A program made the translations under genes and the position numbers. The notes under the pieces are model-generated. The model was given only the letters and a program-made list of their open reading frames with translations, was not told the DNA's origin and did no database searches. This document shows positions 35,446 to 46,900 of a DNA stretch of 64,000 nucleotides, piece by piece. How positions within the stretch are numbered: position 1 is the stretch's first letter; each line of letters begins with the position of its first letter. Source of the stretch: Diphasiastrum complanatum (taxonomy: Eukaryota > Streptophyta > Lycopodiopsida > Lycopodiales > Lycopodiaceae); the NCBI GenBank assembly GCA_029204225.1, contig CM055093.1, positions 46,298,338-46,362,337 of the forward strand. Direction: 5' to 3'.

Positions 35446-35469
35446 GGCTGATTCCTTTCAGCCCTCGCT

Positions 35470-35660
35470 CTGACAAAAAGTTTGCAAACACGAAAGTCAA
35501 AAGACACGAAGCGAAAACGTTCGTGAACACCTTGACGAAAAGTCACGAATGCGAAAGATTCACGAAAGAGAATTTTTCGCGGTATAGCAGGAGAAAGTCA
35601 GACGACGCGAAAGTCAAAAGACACGAGGCGACACAAAAATCGTCGCGACACCTTTTCTGC
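35470..35660. repeat. CGAAAGTCAAAAGACACGA repeat tract
   Basis: The 19-mer occurs at 35491-35509 and 35608-35626. Variants of ACGAAAG and GCGACAC fill the space between, with more CpG than the surroundings. It starts about where the Copia RT homology stops. Confidence 0.75.
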
Positions 35661-35699
35661 CCTCACGTTCCAAAAAGGACCAGCAAGATCATGCAAGTA

Positions 35700-36360
35700 C
35701 CAAGAAGTACAGATATCTGATATCATGACATCAGCAGATACACTCTAGGTCGTGGCTAATCTGCCACTCTTGTGATTTGTGATTAGTTGTAGACGTTTAA
35801 TCACTCTAATCTAGAAGTTACACGATGCGACTATATACCTTCTGGTTGATGCATGATATACTATGTATGTAGAAGTCTAATGCTAGTAAGCAAGAAGACG
35901 AAAAATACAGAATATGAGTCTGCTTGCATGCGAGACAATTTTCTGCATAGGATCTGTAGATCCACAAGTTTGCTAGTAAGTGAGACACGAATTCATGGGA
36001 GAACTGTATTTCTCTCACGCCAACGCATTGCGTGGATCTGCATGCAGTGCTTGAAGAATCAGAAAAGTCAATAGACGATTTTGTAGCTGTTGCGCACATA
36101 TCACTCTTATCTTGTCTGATCTTGAATGAATTGTTGTCTGCCATCGTCTGCCTGATTCACTTGTTCATTTAATTCTGCACCTTGGTTTGAATTTTGTTGA
36201 ATGTTGTGCTAATTTAAAACGTAGATCAGCAGTGCCTGTCTACATTCTGGAGGACTGTAGGAATGATACAGCTAACAGTGACCAGCATTCATATCTGAAA
36301 TCCATCCGAACTTTTTGTTTCGCGCTTGTTTCGCGCTCGCGATTGTCATCAGTGACTTCC
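35700..36360. other. Possible LTR-derived sequence, no gene
   Basis: Contains a TATATA box-like stretch (about 35832) and GTGATTAGTTGTAGACG, in a context like a Copia LTR. Ends were not found. Confidence 0.4.
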
Positions 36361-36363
36361 CTC

Positions 36364-36429
36364 CACCACCTAGAATTAGAGATTCATGCTATAACTGCGG
36401 AGCACCTGGTCATTATTCACCAAACTCTG
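36364..36429 (+). pseudogene. Gag zinc-knuckle scrap
   Basis: Translates to PPPRIRDSCYNCGAPGHYSPNS. The CYNCGAPGHYSPN block is a knuckle in which the final Cys is replaced at the exact point where the opposite-strand Copia sequence begins (36431). A breakpoint through the knuckle is the simplest reading. Confidence 0.65.
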
Positions 36430-36430
36430 T

Positions 36431-37510
36431 CTAAACTTTGTATGGTGTTTTGTCTGAGAGACCTTTAGTAGGACATCTGTTCTGAATATAAGTTACAGTG
36501 GGAACAACTTTAGCCCAGAAGGACTTCATAAGTGTCGCATGTGATAACATGCACTTTGCCGATTCGACTAAGGTTTTGTTCTTTCTCTCAACAAGAGGCT
36601 GAGGCGAATAGGAGGTAATGTATTGTTGCTCAATGTTATACTCCTTAAATTCGGTAGAGATGTATTCTCCTCCGTTGTCAGATCTCAGTGCTTTAATTCT
36701 TTTACCAGTTTGATTTTCTGCATGATCTTTGAATTGTCGAAACTTGTTGAAAGCCTCTGATTTCTGCTTAATGAAATTAACAGTTGTTCTTCTAGAATAT
36801 TTGTCAATGAAGGTAATAAAATACTCCGCATCAAGCAACGACAAAGTTTGCATTGGACCACATATACTTGAATGAACAACGTCTAACAAATCTTTTGCTG
36901 CATGCTTGTGACTTGATCTAAAGGGAATCCTAGTCTGCTTTCCAAGGATGCAGCTATGACAGACAGGGAGGTCAACTTTGTCAGTTGGATAGTCAAGATC
37001 AAGTGCTAGAGATTTCTTAGACATGTATGAAACAAATATATGATTCAAGTGTCCTAAACGATGATGCCATAGTAATGCTTTATTGACAAGAACAGAGGTC
37101 TTCAAGGTTTGACTAGTATCAGAATAACAATGTGCCAATCTATATGAGTTTCTGTGCCTCTTGCCGAGTCAAGGATCTTACTTGTGCTATCGATAATTCG
37201 GCATTGATCAGACTCGAACTCTTATCTTATGACCTAAATCAGTGATTCTACTTATTGATAACAGATTCGTAGAGAGTTTAGGTACATACAAAACATTTGA
37301 TAGTGTTTGAATGGATCATCAATCTTACAGTAGCTTCACCTTCGATAGTATGAGTACTATCGTCGCCAAGATGAACGTATCTTATTGTACTGTAAGGCGT
37401 ATAGGAGTGAAAATGTTAAAAATGTTCTCAATGACTGGTCATATGTTGAGTAGTTCCAGAATCCAGAAACCAAGAATTATCCAATAGTCTTCACTTTTCT
37501 GATCTGCTAC
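36431..37510 (-). pseudogene. Copia GAG-pre-integrase and integrase fragment
   Basis: On the minus strand the open frame 37138-36431 reads MAHCYSDTSQTLKTSVLVNK, ALLWHHRLGHLNH, the zinc-finger Cys pair VCHSCILGKQTRIPF, SSICGPMQTLSLL, RSDNGGEYISTEF and SPQPLVERKNKTLVESAKC. The second Asp and the Glu of the integrase triad are visible, but the first (HSD/HTD) is Ser (HSS). Frame-broken sequence upstream to about 37510 continues into the protease region (FWILELLNI-like frame). It is the same family as the 21278 element and represents the part that element lacks. It is truncated at TPYKV. Confidence 0.85.
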
Positions 37511-37706
37511 AGTCAGTTAGCAGACTCCCACTGACATCATCATAGTTTTTGCACTTTTATTTTTAATGCAAAGATCTGGATTAATCTTAGCTTTAGTGCA
37601 AGCTTCGCTCTTGTTTGAGCTTATTTTTGCTTAAACTCCCCCTTCAGTACATATCTTTTTCATCAATGTACTTACTAGTTTTTTTTATGAATAAATGCAC
37701 CAAGGG

Positions 37707-37725
37707 TATTATATATATATAATAG
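37707..37725 (+). promoter_or_regulatory. Possible TATA element of ALG8
   Basis: TATTATATATATATAATAG lies about 130 bp before the first ALG8 ATG. Position and sequence fit a core promoter, but such AT runs are common here. Confidence 0.35.
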
Positions 37726-37851
37726 TGCTTTTTTGTCCCTTGAAATAGATGAGGTGTTAACTCTCCATTCGTCGTTTAGGTAACCTAACGGATGGGAGCA
37801 TGCATGATCATGCTCCACACCTATACCTAGAACAGGATTGATTTTTCACAA

Positions 37852-38739
37852 ATGAGTTCACTTGCTATATACACTTCCAAATCTAAAGACAATCCTTTGC
37901 CAAAAGAAAACATGACCTCAACTAAGAAGGCGAGAGGAAGAAGAGGGATGGAGGAAGCAAATGGAAAAGAGAGAGCGAGAGAGAAGAAAGATAAAGAGGA
38001 GGCAGATGGAAAAGAGAGAGTGAGAGAGAAGAAAGATACAGATGGGTGGATGGAGTTGGCATGGATCGCAGGGTTGGCAACGTGCTTGAAGCTGCTGCTG
38101 CTGCCATCCTACCACAGCACTGATTTTGAGGTGCATCGTCACTGGTTAGCCATCACCCACACCCTCCCTCTCCATCAATGGTATGTTGATCACACAACCC
38201 AATGGACGCTGGATTATCCCCCCTTCTTTGCCTGGTTCGAATGGATCTTATCCCATGTTGCAGCAGCTATAGATCCAAGGATCGTGGATCTCACTGGCGG
38301 ATTGAATTATGAAAGTGATGCCTGTTTGCTGTTTCAGAGAGTGACAGTGATTCTAGCAGATGGGCTGTTGTGTTTTGCTCTCTGGAGCTATTGCAGCAAT
38401 CTTTGTCTTCAAAAACAGAGGCTGGTCTACGTTGCAGTCTTGCTCTCACCTGGGCTCTTCATTGTGGATCACATCCACTTCCAATACAATGGCTTCTTGC
38501 TGGGACTGCTGCTGCTTTCCCTTGCTGCGTTGAGAGAGGGAAGGGACGTGCTAGGAGCGACTTTGTTTGCAGTGCTGGTATGTTTCAAGCACCTGTTTGC
38601 CATTGCGGGACCCGTCTACTTGGTCTATCTATTGCGACACAGTCGAGGTCCTGGAATGCTGAAAAGATGGCTATTGATAGGAATATCTGTCGCTGCAGTT
38701 CTTTCCTTGGCATTTGGACCTTTCATCTACTACAATCAG
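37852..38739 (+). CDS. ALG8: ALG8 exon 1
   Basis: There are 296 codons to YYNQ|GTAGAT. Met at 37852 gives a 66-residue lead of Lys/Glu/Arg before MELAWIAGLATCLKLLLLPS, the first membrane span in other ALG8 proteins. The Met at 38050 is the conservative start. Confidence 0.9.
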
Positions 38740-41700
38740 GTAGATCATACTTCATTGGGAAGTATCTGTTGCATTTCTTTGTTGATAAAGTAAGGTTTCG
38801 GAGTGAAAGAGAAAGCTGGAGCTTGCGAAATGTAACGGTCTTTTGCTGTTGACAGATTCCTCAGTTGTTCAAGCGCCTCTTTCCTTTCGGAAGAGGGCTT
38901 TGCCATGCATACTGGGCACCTAACATTTGGGCACTCTACAACACAGCAGACAAACTAATAGGGCTGGTTATTCGTCAGTTTGGATTCAAGGTTAACATGC
39001 AAAAGGCTGGATTGACTGCTGGCCTTGTTGGAGACTTGACTCCATATCAAGTGCTTCCACAGGTTAGTTTGTTACCAGGTCTCAAATGCAGTGTGAATTT
39101 AGAATAATAAAGAGTGTGCGATCACATACCTTTAGTAGTTGTGTGGTGCAGCTAGTGTTATTTTTTCCAAATTTGATGCGAAGATTTGGCTTAGTTTGTC
39201 AGGGTAAACCTAATACTTTGTTCTATGGTGACAGATTTCACCATTGATTAGCATGATGCTAGTTCTGTTCTCAATGGCACCTTGCCTGCTCGAGGTTTGG
39301 AAGCATCCCTGTCAGAAAAAGATAGTCAGGTGTATCACATACGCCTATGCATGTGGGTTCATGTTTGGGTGGCATGTTCATGAAAAAGCCTCATTACACT
39401 TTGTGATCCCTTTCAGCCTATTTGCAGTGGAGACGATCAGAGACGCAAGTAATTACATCTTCTTGTCCATTGGTAAGTGTACTTTACGTACTCTGCAGAT
39501 TTTTCTCCATGAAATACGTGCTTTTTTCTATAGGAAATATGCATAAGACTACAACATTTTCACTGTCTTTCTTTCAATGCTGGTTAGGGCTTTATCGTCA
39601 TCTTCTAGGTGTCTGCTCTGTAATAGAAGTGAGCTTGCACATTGTTTTGGTCAGTTTTGGCAAACTTTTGGAAGCTTTCAGATTACAGGTAGTGTTTTGT
39701 TGGTCCTTGACATGGTTTATATGTTTAGTGGTCGGGCCCAACCTTGCTCATTCTTGCAGTAATCAGAGAAACTGTGGTTTTATCTATCATCAATGCAGAA
39801 GTATTGGCAATATCTCTTTTTGTTGCCAATAGAGTGAAAAAGATGTGTTCAAATGCTTCTATTTCGAATGTCATCCTTACAACTTTCAGCATGCTGCTTA
39901 TCAAATTGCTTGACAGTAAGCAATGAAAGATGCAATCCTTTCAAGGTGGATTTGGAACTTCGCCATCAAAAACAAGGAAAAGATCAGCTGTTTAGATGTC
40001 TTGGTGCTTGGGTGATCATAATTGTTGGATTTTAGTTTTTGTGCATGTGACCTAATCCTATTCTTGGGCACTGACGAAGTGAGTAGGGATGGTGTAGGAT
40101 TTGGTCCATACTATGCATGATGAAGTTGCTGGTTTGAGACTTTGTGGGTGGACTTCATAAAGCTGAAGGTCACACGATTTCTTTGCTACGTCGAAAACTA
40201 TCCTAGATGTGACATTACTTCTTATACATTATGTGGTTGATCATTACTCAAAATCTTCATCATACAGGTCGTCGTGACTCTATTCTTCGAGAGTTCGGAG
40301 AATCATCAGTTTACTCTAGTTCCAGTGATGCCAATGAATTGGATAAGTAGCTTAAAAATTGAGACTTATTTATCTCTCACACCTTGAAGTATTGCTTAGA
40401 AGTTCAAGTGTGCTGCTATTTATATAGGTGGACATGCCTATATTCATAGAACACACGGTTCTTGGAACCGTGGGTTTTAAGAACCGTGGCATGAATCGTG
40501 CCACGGTTCATGTAATTAATTAATTTTTTCCCCTTTTCCCCCCAAAACATATTATGAGCTGAACTATATATATGTTTATAACTTAGTTTCATAGGTCCCG
40601 CGGTACCAGGTCCCGCAGATCCCGGTACCGCGGGACCATACTGGTACCGCGGTACCACAATATAATAATATATATATTATTTAATATATATATACTTTTT
40701 TTAACCTAAACTACCTGGCCCCCTCGCTTCTTCTCTCCCAAATTTTTTTCAGCCCATCGCTGCCCTGCCATTGCTCCTGGTTTTGCTGCCCTGCCTTCGC
40801 TCGCCCCTCTTTTGATTTGTGTCACCCTTCGCCCACAGACCGCCCTGCCTTGCATCTGATTTGCCTCTCCCTGCCTTCGCCCTGCCTTCGCCCATTTTCG
40901 GCGTCTCTCCAACAGTGAACCCTGCTGTTTTTTTTCCAGCAATTCATCCTTCCAGCTTTAGCTTCATCTGCATTTTTTCCCTAGTTTTCTCTATCGCAAT
41001 GGTGCAATCCGACCTTTCCGGTCTGTGGGACGAGGTAGACATTGTCAGGCGGGTTGCCGACAAGTCCAACAAGACCGGTCAGAAGATCGTGCGTTGCCGA
41101 TATTGTCTCGTCGAATTTGCTGTGTCCCTCACTCGCCTTAAAGGCCACCTGCTCGGTGCACGCGCCAAAAATGGTGCCACCTAAAATGCTGCCCCTTGTG
41201 GCAGCATGTCCGTCCCCGACAGGCAGCGATTACTGGACACCTACAGGGCACGGCTCGTGGAGGGGGAGAACACCATTTCGGAGGGCATTCTTCGGTTTTG
41301 CATCGCTCCTTATGTGGCTGACCCCGAGTTGCTGCCTGCGTGGCTGGCACGCACGAGGAGAGGGAGTCCATCCTCATCCCGTCCCATTGCCCCTCATCCC
41401 CTTTAGACAGTTCCGCCACACGCACCCCCATCTGTACCCATTCCGGAGGATCCCGTTCCATCACGTTCACCAGTTGCCACTGCGGTTCCACCACCACGTC
41501 CTTTTGCTCGCACGCCCCCTGTTTACGATTTTCTCATGGATTCTCCGCCACCCGAGCAGGCCCAGGATGCTACTGACGAGGCCTTCGAGGATGTGGATGA
41601 GATCCCTTCTTCCTTCCCTTCCCATCCGGATGACCTCCCTAGCTAGCAGTTTTCGTACCCCATGCCAGATGTTGCCCCTCCACCAGTGCACCCCACCTAT

Positions 41701-43830
41701 GCTGCTGCACCCATCCCTGCCAGTGCATCCCACTCTCCCCATTCCACGTTTACAGCCGATGCATCCACTAGTGCCCAGCCTGTCGCGTCATCGTCCATTC
41801 CCGTCACGGTTGGTGCACCGTGTTGGAGGTCCACCACCCGTCGCCCACCAGGTAGAGCCCTTGTGCAGTAGACCATTCGTGGCGCGCATCAGCCGCACAT
41901 GGACAGAGAGGCCACACAGGCCGTGGCCAGTTTGATTTACGAGCTGAACCTACCTTTTGCCATCACCGATTCTGAGCCCTTCAGAAGGGCATTCTGCCTT
42001 GCACAATCTGTCAGCCCTAGCTGGAGAGTCCCTGGTTTAGAGGTTGTCCGCACACACATGCTGAGAAATAGGGTTGAGTCCTTGTCTAGAGAGATGGAGC
42101 CTCTACGCCGCCACTGGGCCACATATGGATGCAGCATCATGTCCGATGGCTGGACTGACGTTAGGAGGAGGCCGATCCTCAACATCTTGGTCTCCAGCTG
42201 CATGGGTACACGGTTTTTGAGAGCCGTGGATTGCAGTAGGGGGGGGAGAGTCATATTTGCAGATTTCATGTACGACGTCATTAGGTCTTCCATACTGTCC
42301 ATAGGCCCCCATCATGTCGTTACGGTGGTGACGGACAATGCCACCAACTGCGTTCAGATGGGTACCCTGCTAGAGAGAGAGTTCCCTCACATCGTCCATA
42401 CCCCCTGTGCAGCGCACGTCATAGACCTTTTGATGGGGGACATAGGTGCACTTCCCTGGGTTAGAGCCATCGTCCGCGAGGCCCTCTTTCTGGTGACCTT
42501 TTGTCACCAAGAAGAGGCGTGTTCTTGCCATGTTCCGGGTGTTCAGCCATTTGGACCTCCATAAGCCAGCATTCTGGCAGACCTTTTGTTGCCCCACACG
42601 CTTTGCATTCGACCTGGTGGTCATCGACCGTCTGATCAGGTGCAGGGCACAGCTTCTACAGATGGTTGCCAATGATCTTTGGCGTGCCAGTACGTTTCAG
42701 CACACGGAGGATGGGGAGCACTTTTCTTCCACGGTGAGGGGAGACCAGTTCTGGAGGGATGCATAGACATTGTCAGGACTGCTTCGACCACTCTACATTG
42801 TGCTTCACATGGCTGACAGCGAGGGGTCCACACTTGGATTGGTGTATGAGCTCATGGACCGGATCAGACAGTTCCTGCAGCTGCCCATCTTGTAGCCAGA
42901 GAGGTAAGCGGTACAGTGTTGTAATTGTTCTTAATCTTTTCAATGTTTGCTAGTTTGTTTTTCTGTCGATGTTACGTTTTTTCCAAAATTTGCTTCGACT
43001 TCGTGCAGGATGACGGAGCTGAGGTTCATCTGGGAGACCCGGTGGAACTACTTTCACAGGAGTATCCACAACGTTGCACACATCCTGCATCCCCTCTTCC
43101 TTTCTCCAACACAGATATCAGACAGGGAGCTCGAGGCGGATTGGCTTGAGTACATCTACAGGGTGGGTCCACACATTGGCTTGGATCCTATCAGACTCAT
43201 GGAGGAGTTAGCTGAATTTCGTTTTTGCATGGGCACGTTTGGTCACCCGGCTGCTCAGGATCCAGAGAGGAGGCAGCTCCCCATTACCTGGTGGACCATG
43301 TTCGGTAGCACCTATCCCTCCATACAGCGTCTTGCACTGCATGTCCTTTCACAGGTATGTATCTCATCTCATCCTCCCTTGCTGTGTTTCGTTGACGTTC
43401 CACCCGTGCACGTGTGCTGAACCATTTCATTGCACGTACCATAGGATTGCGCTGCCTCCGTGTGTGAGCGTAATTGGAGCACATGGGCTCTCATTCACAC
43501 GAGGAGAAGAAACAGGCTGTCAGTGAGTCAGTTGGAGGGGTTGGTGTTCTGTAGCACCAACGCACGTCTCGCCAGGAGACCGTCGACCATTACGAGCGCA
43601 TTGCAGGTGATGGGCTATTCTCCCATAGCATGTTGGTTGACGTCTCACTAACATGTAGGTTTCAATTTTTGATCAAGTTGTTGTCCTGACACGCTCAATT
43701 TTGACCTTGCAGATGAAGATATCTAATTTGGAGCGCCAGGTTGACTTGCCTACGGACGGCGTCCATCCCATGCCTGCGGATGACTTGGGCACACAGTTGA
43801 TGGCAGAGAGAGAGAGAGGGAGCTTGCTGA

Positions 43831-43925
<95 letters not shown>

Positions 43926-46900
43926 GCTTGAGCATAGAGAGCCTCCACTGTATGAGGCAGATGAGCCAGTGTCAGAGGATGAGCCCATTCGGGTTGTGTT
44001 TGCCAGATCAGAGAGGGATGAGGCAGATGATACAGGTGCAGGGCACACGCCACGGGCAGGGGTCACAGGTGCATCACGTGGCAGAGGTGGGGCACATGGC
44101 ACAGGTTATACCGGGAGACAGGCAGGGCACACAGGGGGGGCCAGTGGCATACCTACCTATGTCGACATGATGGAGGAGGCTCTTGATAGAGGGCAGAGTG
44201 ATTTAGATGCCGGTCCCGCAGCTGCTTGGATGCGTGCAGTACAGAGTCATGGCCGTTACTACGACAGCACACCAGAGGAGGCACCAGATGACTTTGATTG
44301 CACAGATTGGGAGGCCATGCAGGGTCTATAGGGTGCACATGATGAGACACGGGATGAGGCACGGGTTGATTCAGGGGATGGTGCACAGGATGATTCAAGA
44401 GTTGGTGCACAGGATGAGGCCCAGAGCCCAGATCATTTGTATTCAGATGCCCAGCTGGACGACTTGATTGCCACATTGGATTCAGAGGCTCAGCAGATGC
44501 CGAGTGTCAGGGCACCCCCTTCATCTCTTGCCAGCATGCCATACACAGAGTCCCAGCCTGAGCAGCCGCATGAGGTGTCTACAGTTCCTCCAGCTCCTCA
44601 GAGGGTATATGTGCGCCGCACAGCTCCTCCAGTGCCACCGATGCCATTCAGGCCTGCAGCCCCTCCATCGCCGTCCACTTCTGCAGTACCAGGTCTCCAT
44701 GGCAGGCCACCATTTGTGCCCAGGTTTTCTCTTGCAACGCTCACATCCACAGTGGCTCCTCCAGCTGCTCCTCCAGTGGCAGCGCCCACTCCACATCCGC
44801 CTCCTTTGGCAGCACCCACTCCACTAGCTCCCCCTTTGGCAGCACCCAGGATGTACCAATACCGGCCACCGCAGCGCCCCTTTCAGTACATATTGCCGTT
44901 GTACTCGCCTCCTGCACAGCCAGTTCCTCCACCTGCAGCAGCCCCACGGGCACACACTCCACGAGCTCATCCTCCTCGCTCAGGTGCACAGGGAGTTCCC
45001 TCTTTTGCTTCCCTATCCCAGTCGGCCTCAGCTTGGGCCCAGCCTAGCTAGCCAGGTGATCTGCATGGGGGTGATGAGGCATTGACAGCTCCTCTTGTTC
45101 GCAAGAGACCAGGAAGGCCCAAGGGTGCACCGAACAAGAAAGGCAAGGCACAGAAACTGCCAGGGAAGAGAGGACGACCACGCAGGGCTCCATGTACAGC
45201 TAGAGGTGCAGGATTATAGCCAGCTGGAGCATGTGTTGTTGGTTTGGCTTGCTTGGAGGCTGATGCGGAGGCAGATTGGGATGATGCTAGTGACGAGTCC
45301 TCCTCCTCGGATACACAGCCCATGCCAGTTCTAGACAGGCAGAGATTTCGGCTACGAGAGTCAGCGCGGGGCCCAAAGTTGTCTCCGGAGCATTCGTCTG
45401 AGTCAGAGCCAGAGCATTGATTGTGGCTCTGTTATTTTAGTTTCAATAGTTTGTCTCTAGCAGATGGTCTGCCATTGTACTCAGATCATTTTTCACATTA
45501 TATATAGTGTTTGGCGTACTTTATTTGCTGCACATTGTGCGTATGTCGCTCTGTACATGTGATGCTGTATTTTCAATTTTATGTCAAATTCTATGTGCGT
45601 GTGTGAATCTTATTTTCAACTAATTTCGATTGAAGTGAATGATAGCTTCACATAAATGCACCTACATAATGAGCACAACAATTACCCCTACACCCCAAAC
45701 GACATTTCGTAAACACATGTATTACATTTGCATTTAAAAAAATTACAGAGATTTAATTTCACATGACCAGGCTCGCGTTGCACAACACCCTGGTCCTTGA
45801 ACACCCACTCACAGCACCCTGGCTCTCAAACAGCCTCTCACAGCTTGTCACCGGCTCTCGCTTGCTCTCTCACTGTCTATCACTCGCTCTCTCACAGCCT
45901 CTGAAAATGCCTCTCACAATGGCATTTTGAGTGCTTATTTATCCCCACAGCCTGATCGGCCATGTGGATCCCCATCATCCCTCCATGTGCCTCTGTACCT
46001 GCCCCCATGTGATGCTCCCCCCTTGTGTTGCTCTCCCATTGGCCCCATGGTCTGCTCACCCATAGTGTCCATGTGCTGTTGCACCAATCCCCTGCACCAT
46101 GTACTGTACCCTCTTTTTTTACACCCAGAACCCCTTTTTTTTCCATTTTTTTGACCTATTTTGGTAGGTAAAAGGCAAATATTAAATATTAAAAATATTA
46201 AAAAAAAATACTAAGAATGGTACCACCCTGGTACCGCGGATCCCAGGGCGGTACCACTGTTATGGTACTGGCGGTACCATACCAGCGGTACCAGGGGACA
46301 CTATGCTTAGTTTATACCTAAGGAAGCGGACCTTGGGCGCGAACGCGCGTCCGGGGACGCGTTTGGGGTGGATGCACTTTTTTTTTTTTTTAAGTGTAAA
46401 AAAAAAAAGACACGTCCGCTTCTGCGTCCGGCCGCCGGACGCAGACGCGAAATGGCCGCGTCCGGGGTGGACACGCATGTCACACTTTATATATTAAAAT
46501 TAAAATGTAATATAAAAATGCTATTTAAAATTAGAAATGAACAGCAGAAAACAAGGAAGCCTGATTTAAAGCTGATTTTTGAAGTTTACATTCTGATCGG
46601 CTTATGGCGAATTAGAGCATGCTACTGCTAGTTGAGGGCAGATCAAGCAATCGCATGAATATACATTCCACGGAAGCAACACTCTACAGCTGAGATAAAC
46701 ACGGGTGGGAGAAACACAGCAGCATGATTCATCGAGTGGGCTGTCAACTTCTGGCATGCTCAGACATCCAGAAACAGTTTGTCAAAATCTGCAACAACAA
46801 ACACACTAGATCAATCATTTCTGCACCAATTCTCATGGGCTCACGGATTCACCCCAAATTACTAATTGATCCCAAATCTACACGAAAGCAAGCAATCTAC

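Larger units (their letters stand above)
32640..35450 (+). mobile_element. Truncated Ty1/copia element, second lineage
   Basis: Gag, protease, integrase and the first part of the RT are present in the normal Copia order with scattered stops (32957, 33557, about 33942, 34131, 34354, 34716). Sequence identity ends after the RT motif SIYGLKQSAQQ, before the YVDD active site. Neither LTR could be placed with confidence. The two Gag knuckles and overall sequence differ from the 21278 element. Confidence 0.8.
40590..46305 (+). mobile_element. Full-length hAT element with DUF659 transposase (5,716 bp)
   Basis: Perfect 8-bp target duplication CTTAGTTT at 40582-40589 and 46306-46313. Terminal inverted repeats are CATAGGTCCCGCGGTACC (left) and CATAGTGTCCCCTGGTACC (right, minus strand), differing by one indel and two bases. 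GGTACC repeats fill about 60 bp inside each end. The interior carries one transposase gene on the + strand (40999-45420), now broken. GC content is visibly higher than the surrounding intron. Confidence 0.88.

Noticed and set aside
37618-37660. CTCCCCCTTCAGTAC as the polypurine tract of the minus-strand Copia fragment at 36431
   Set aside because: It lies on the 5' side of that fragment, the wrong end for its own polypurine tract, and no LTR start follows convincingly.
41042-41935. 297-residue + strand open frame rich in Pro, Ser and Arg
   Set aside because: It is an alternate frame of the GC-rich hAT gene; the BED finger and DUF659 blocks lie in other frames.
43673-45323. Several long minus-strand frames opposite the hAT tail
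   Set aside because: Open because of GC-rich Pro codons and the (GA)n tract on the other strand; no domain.
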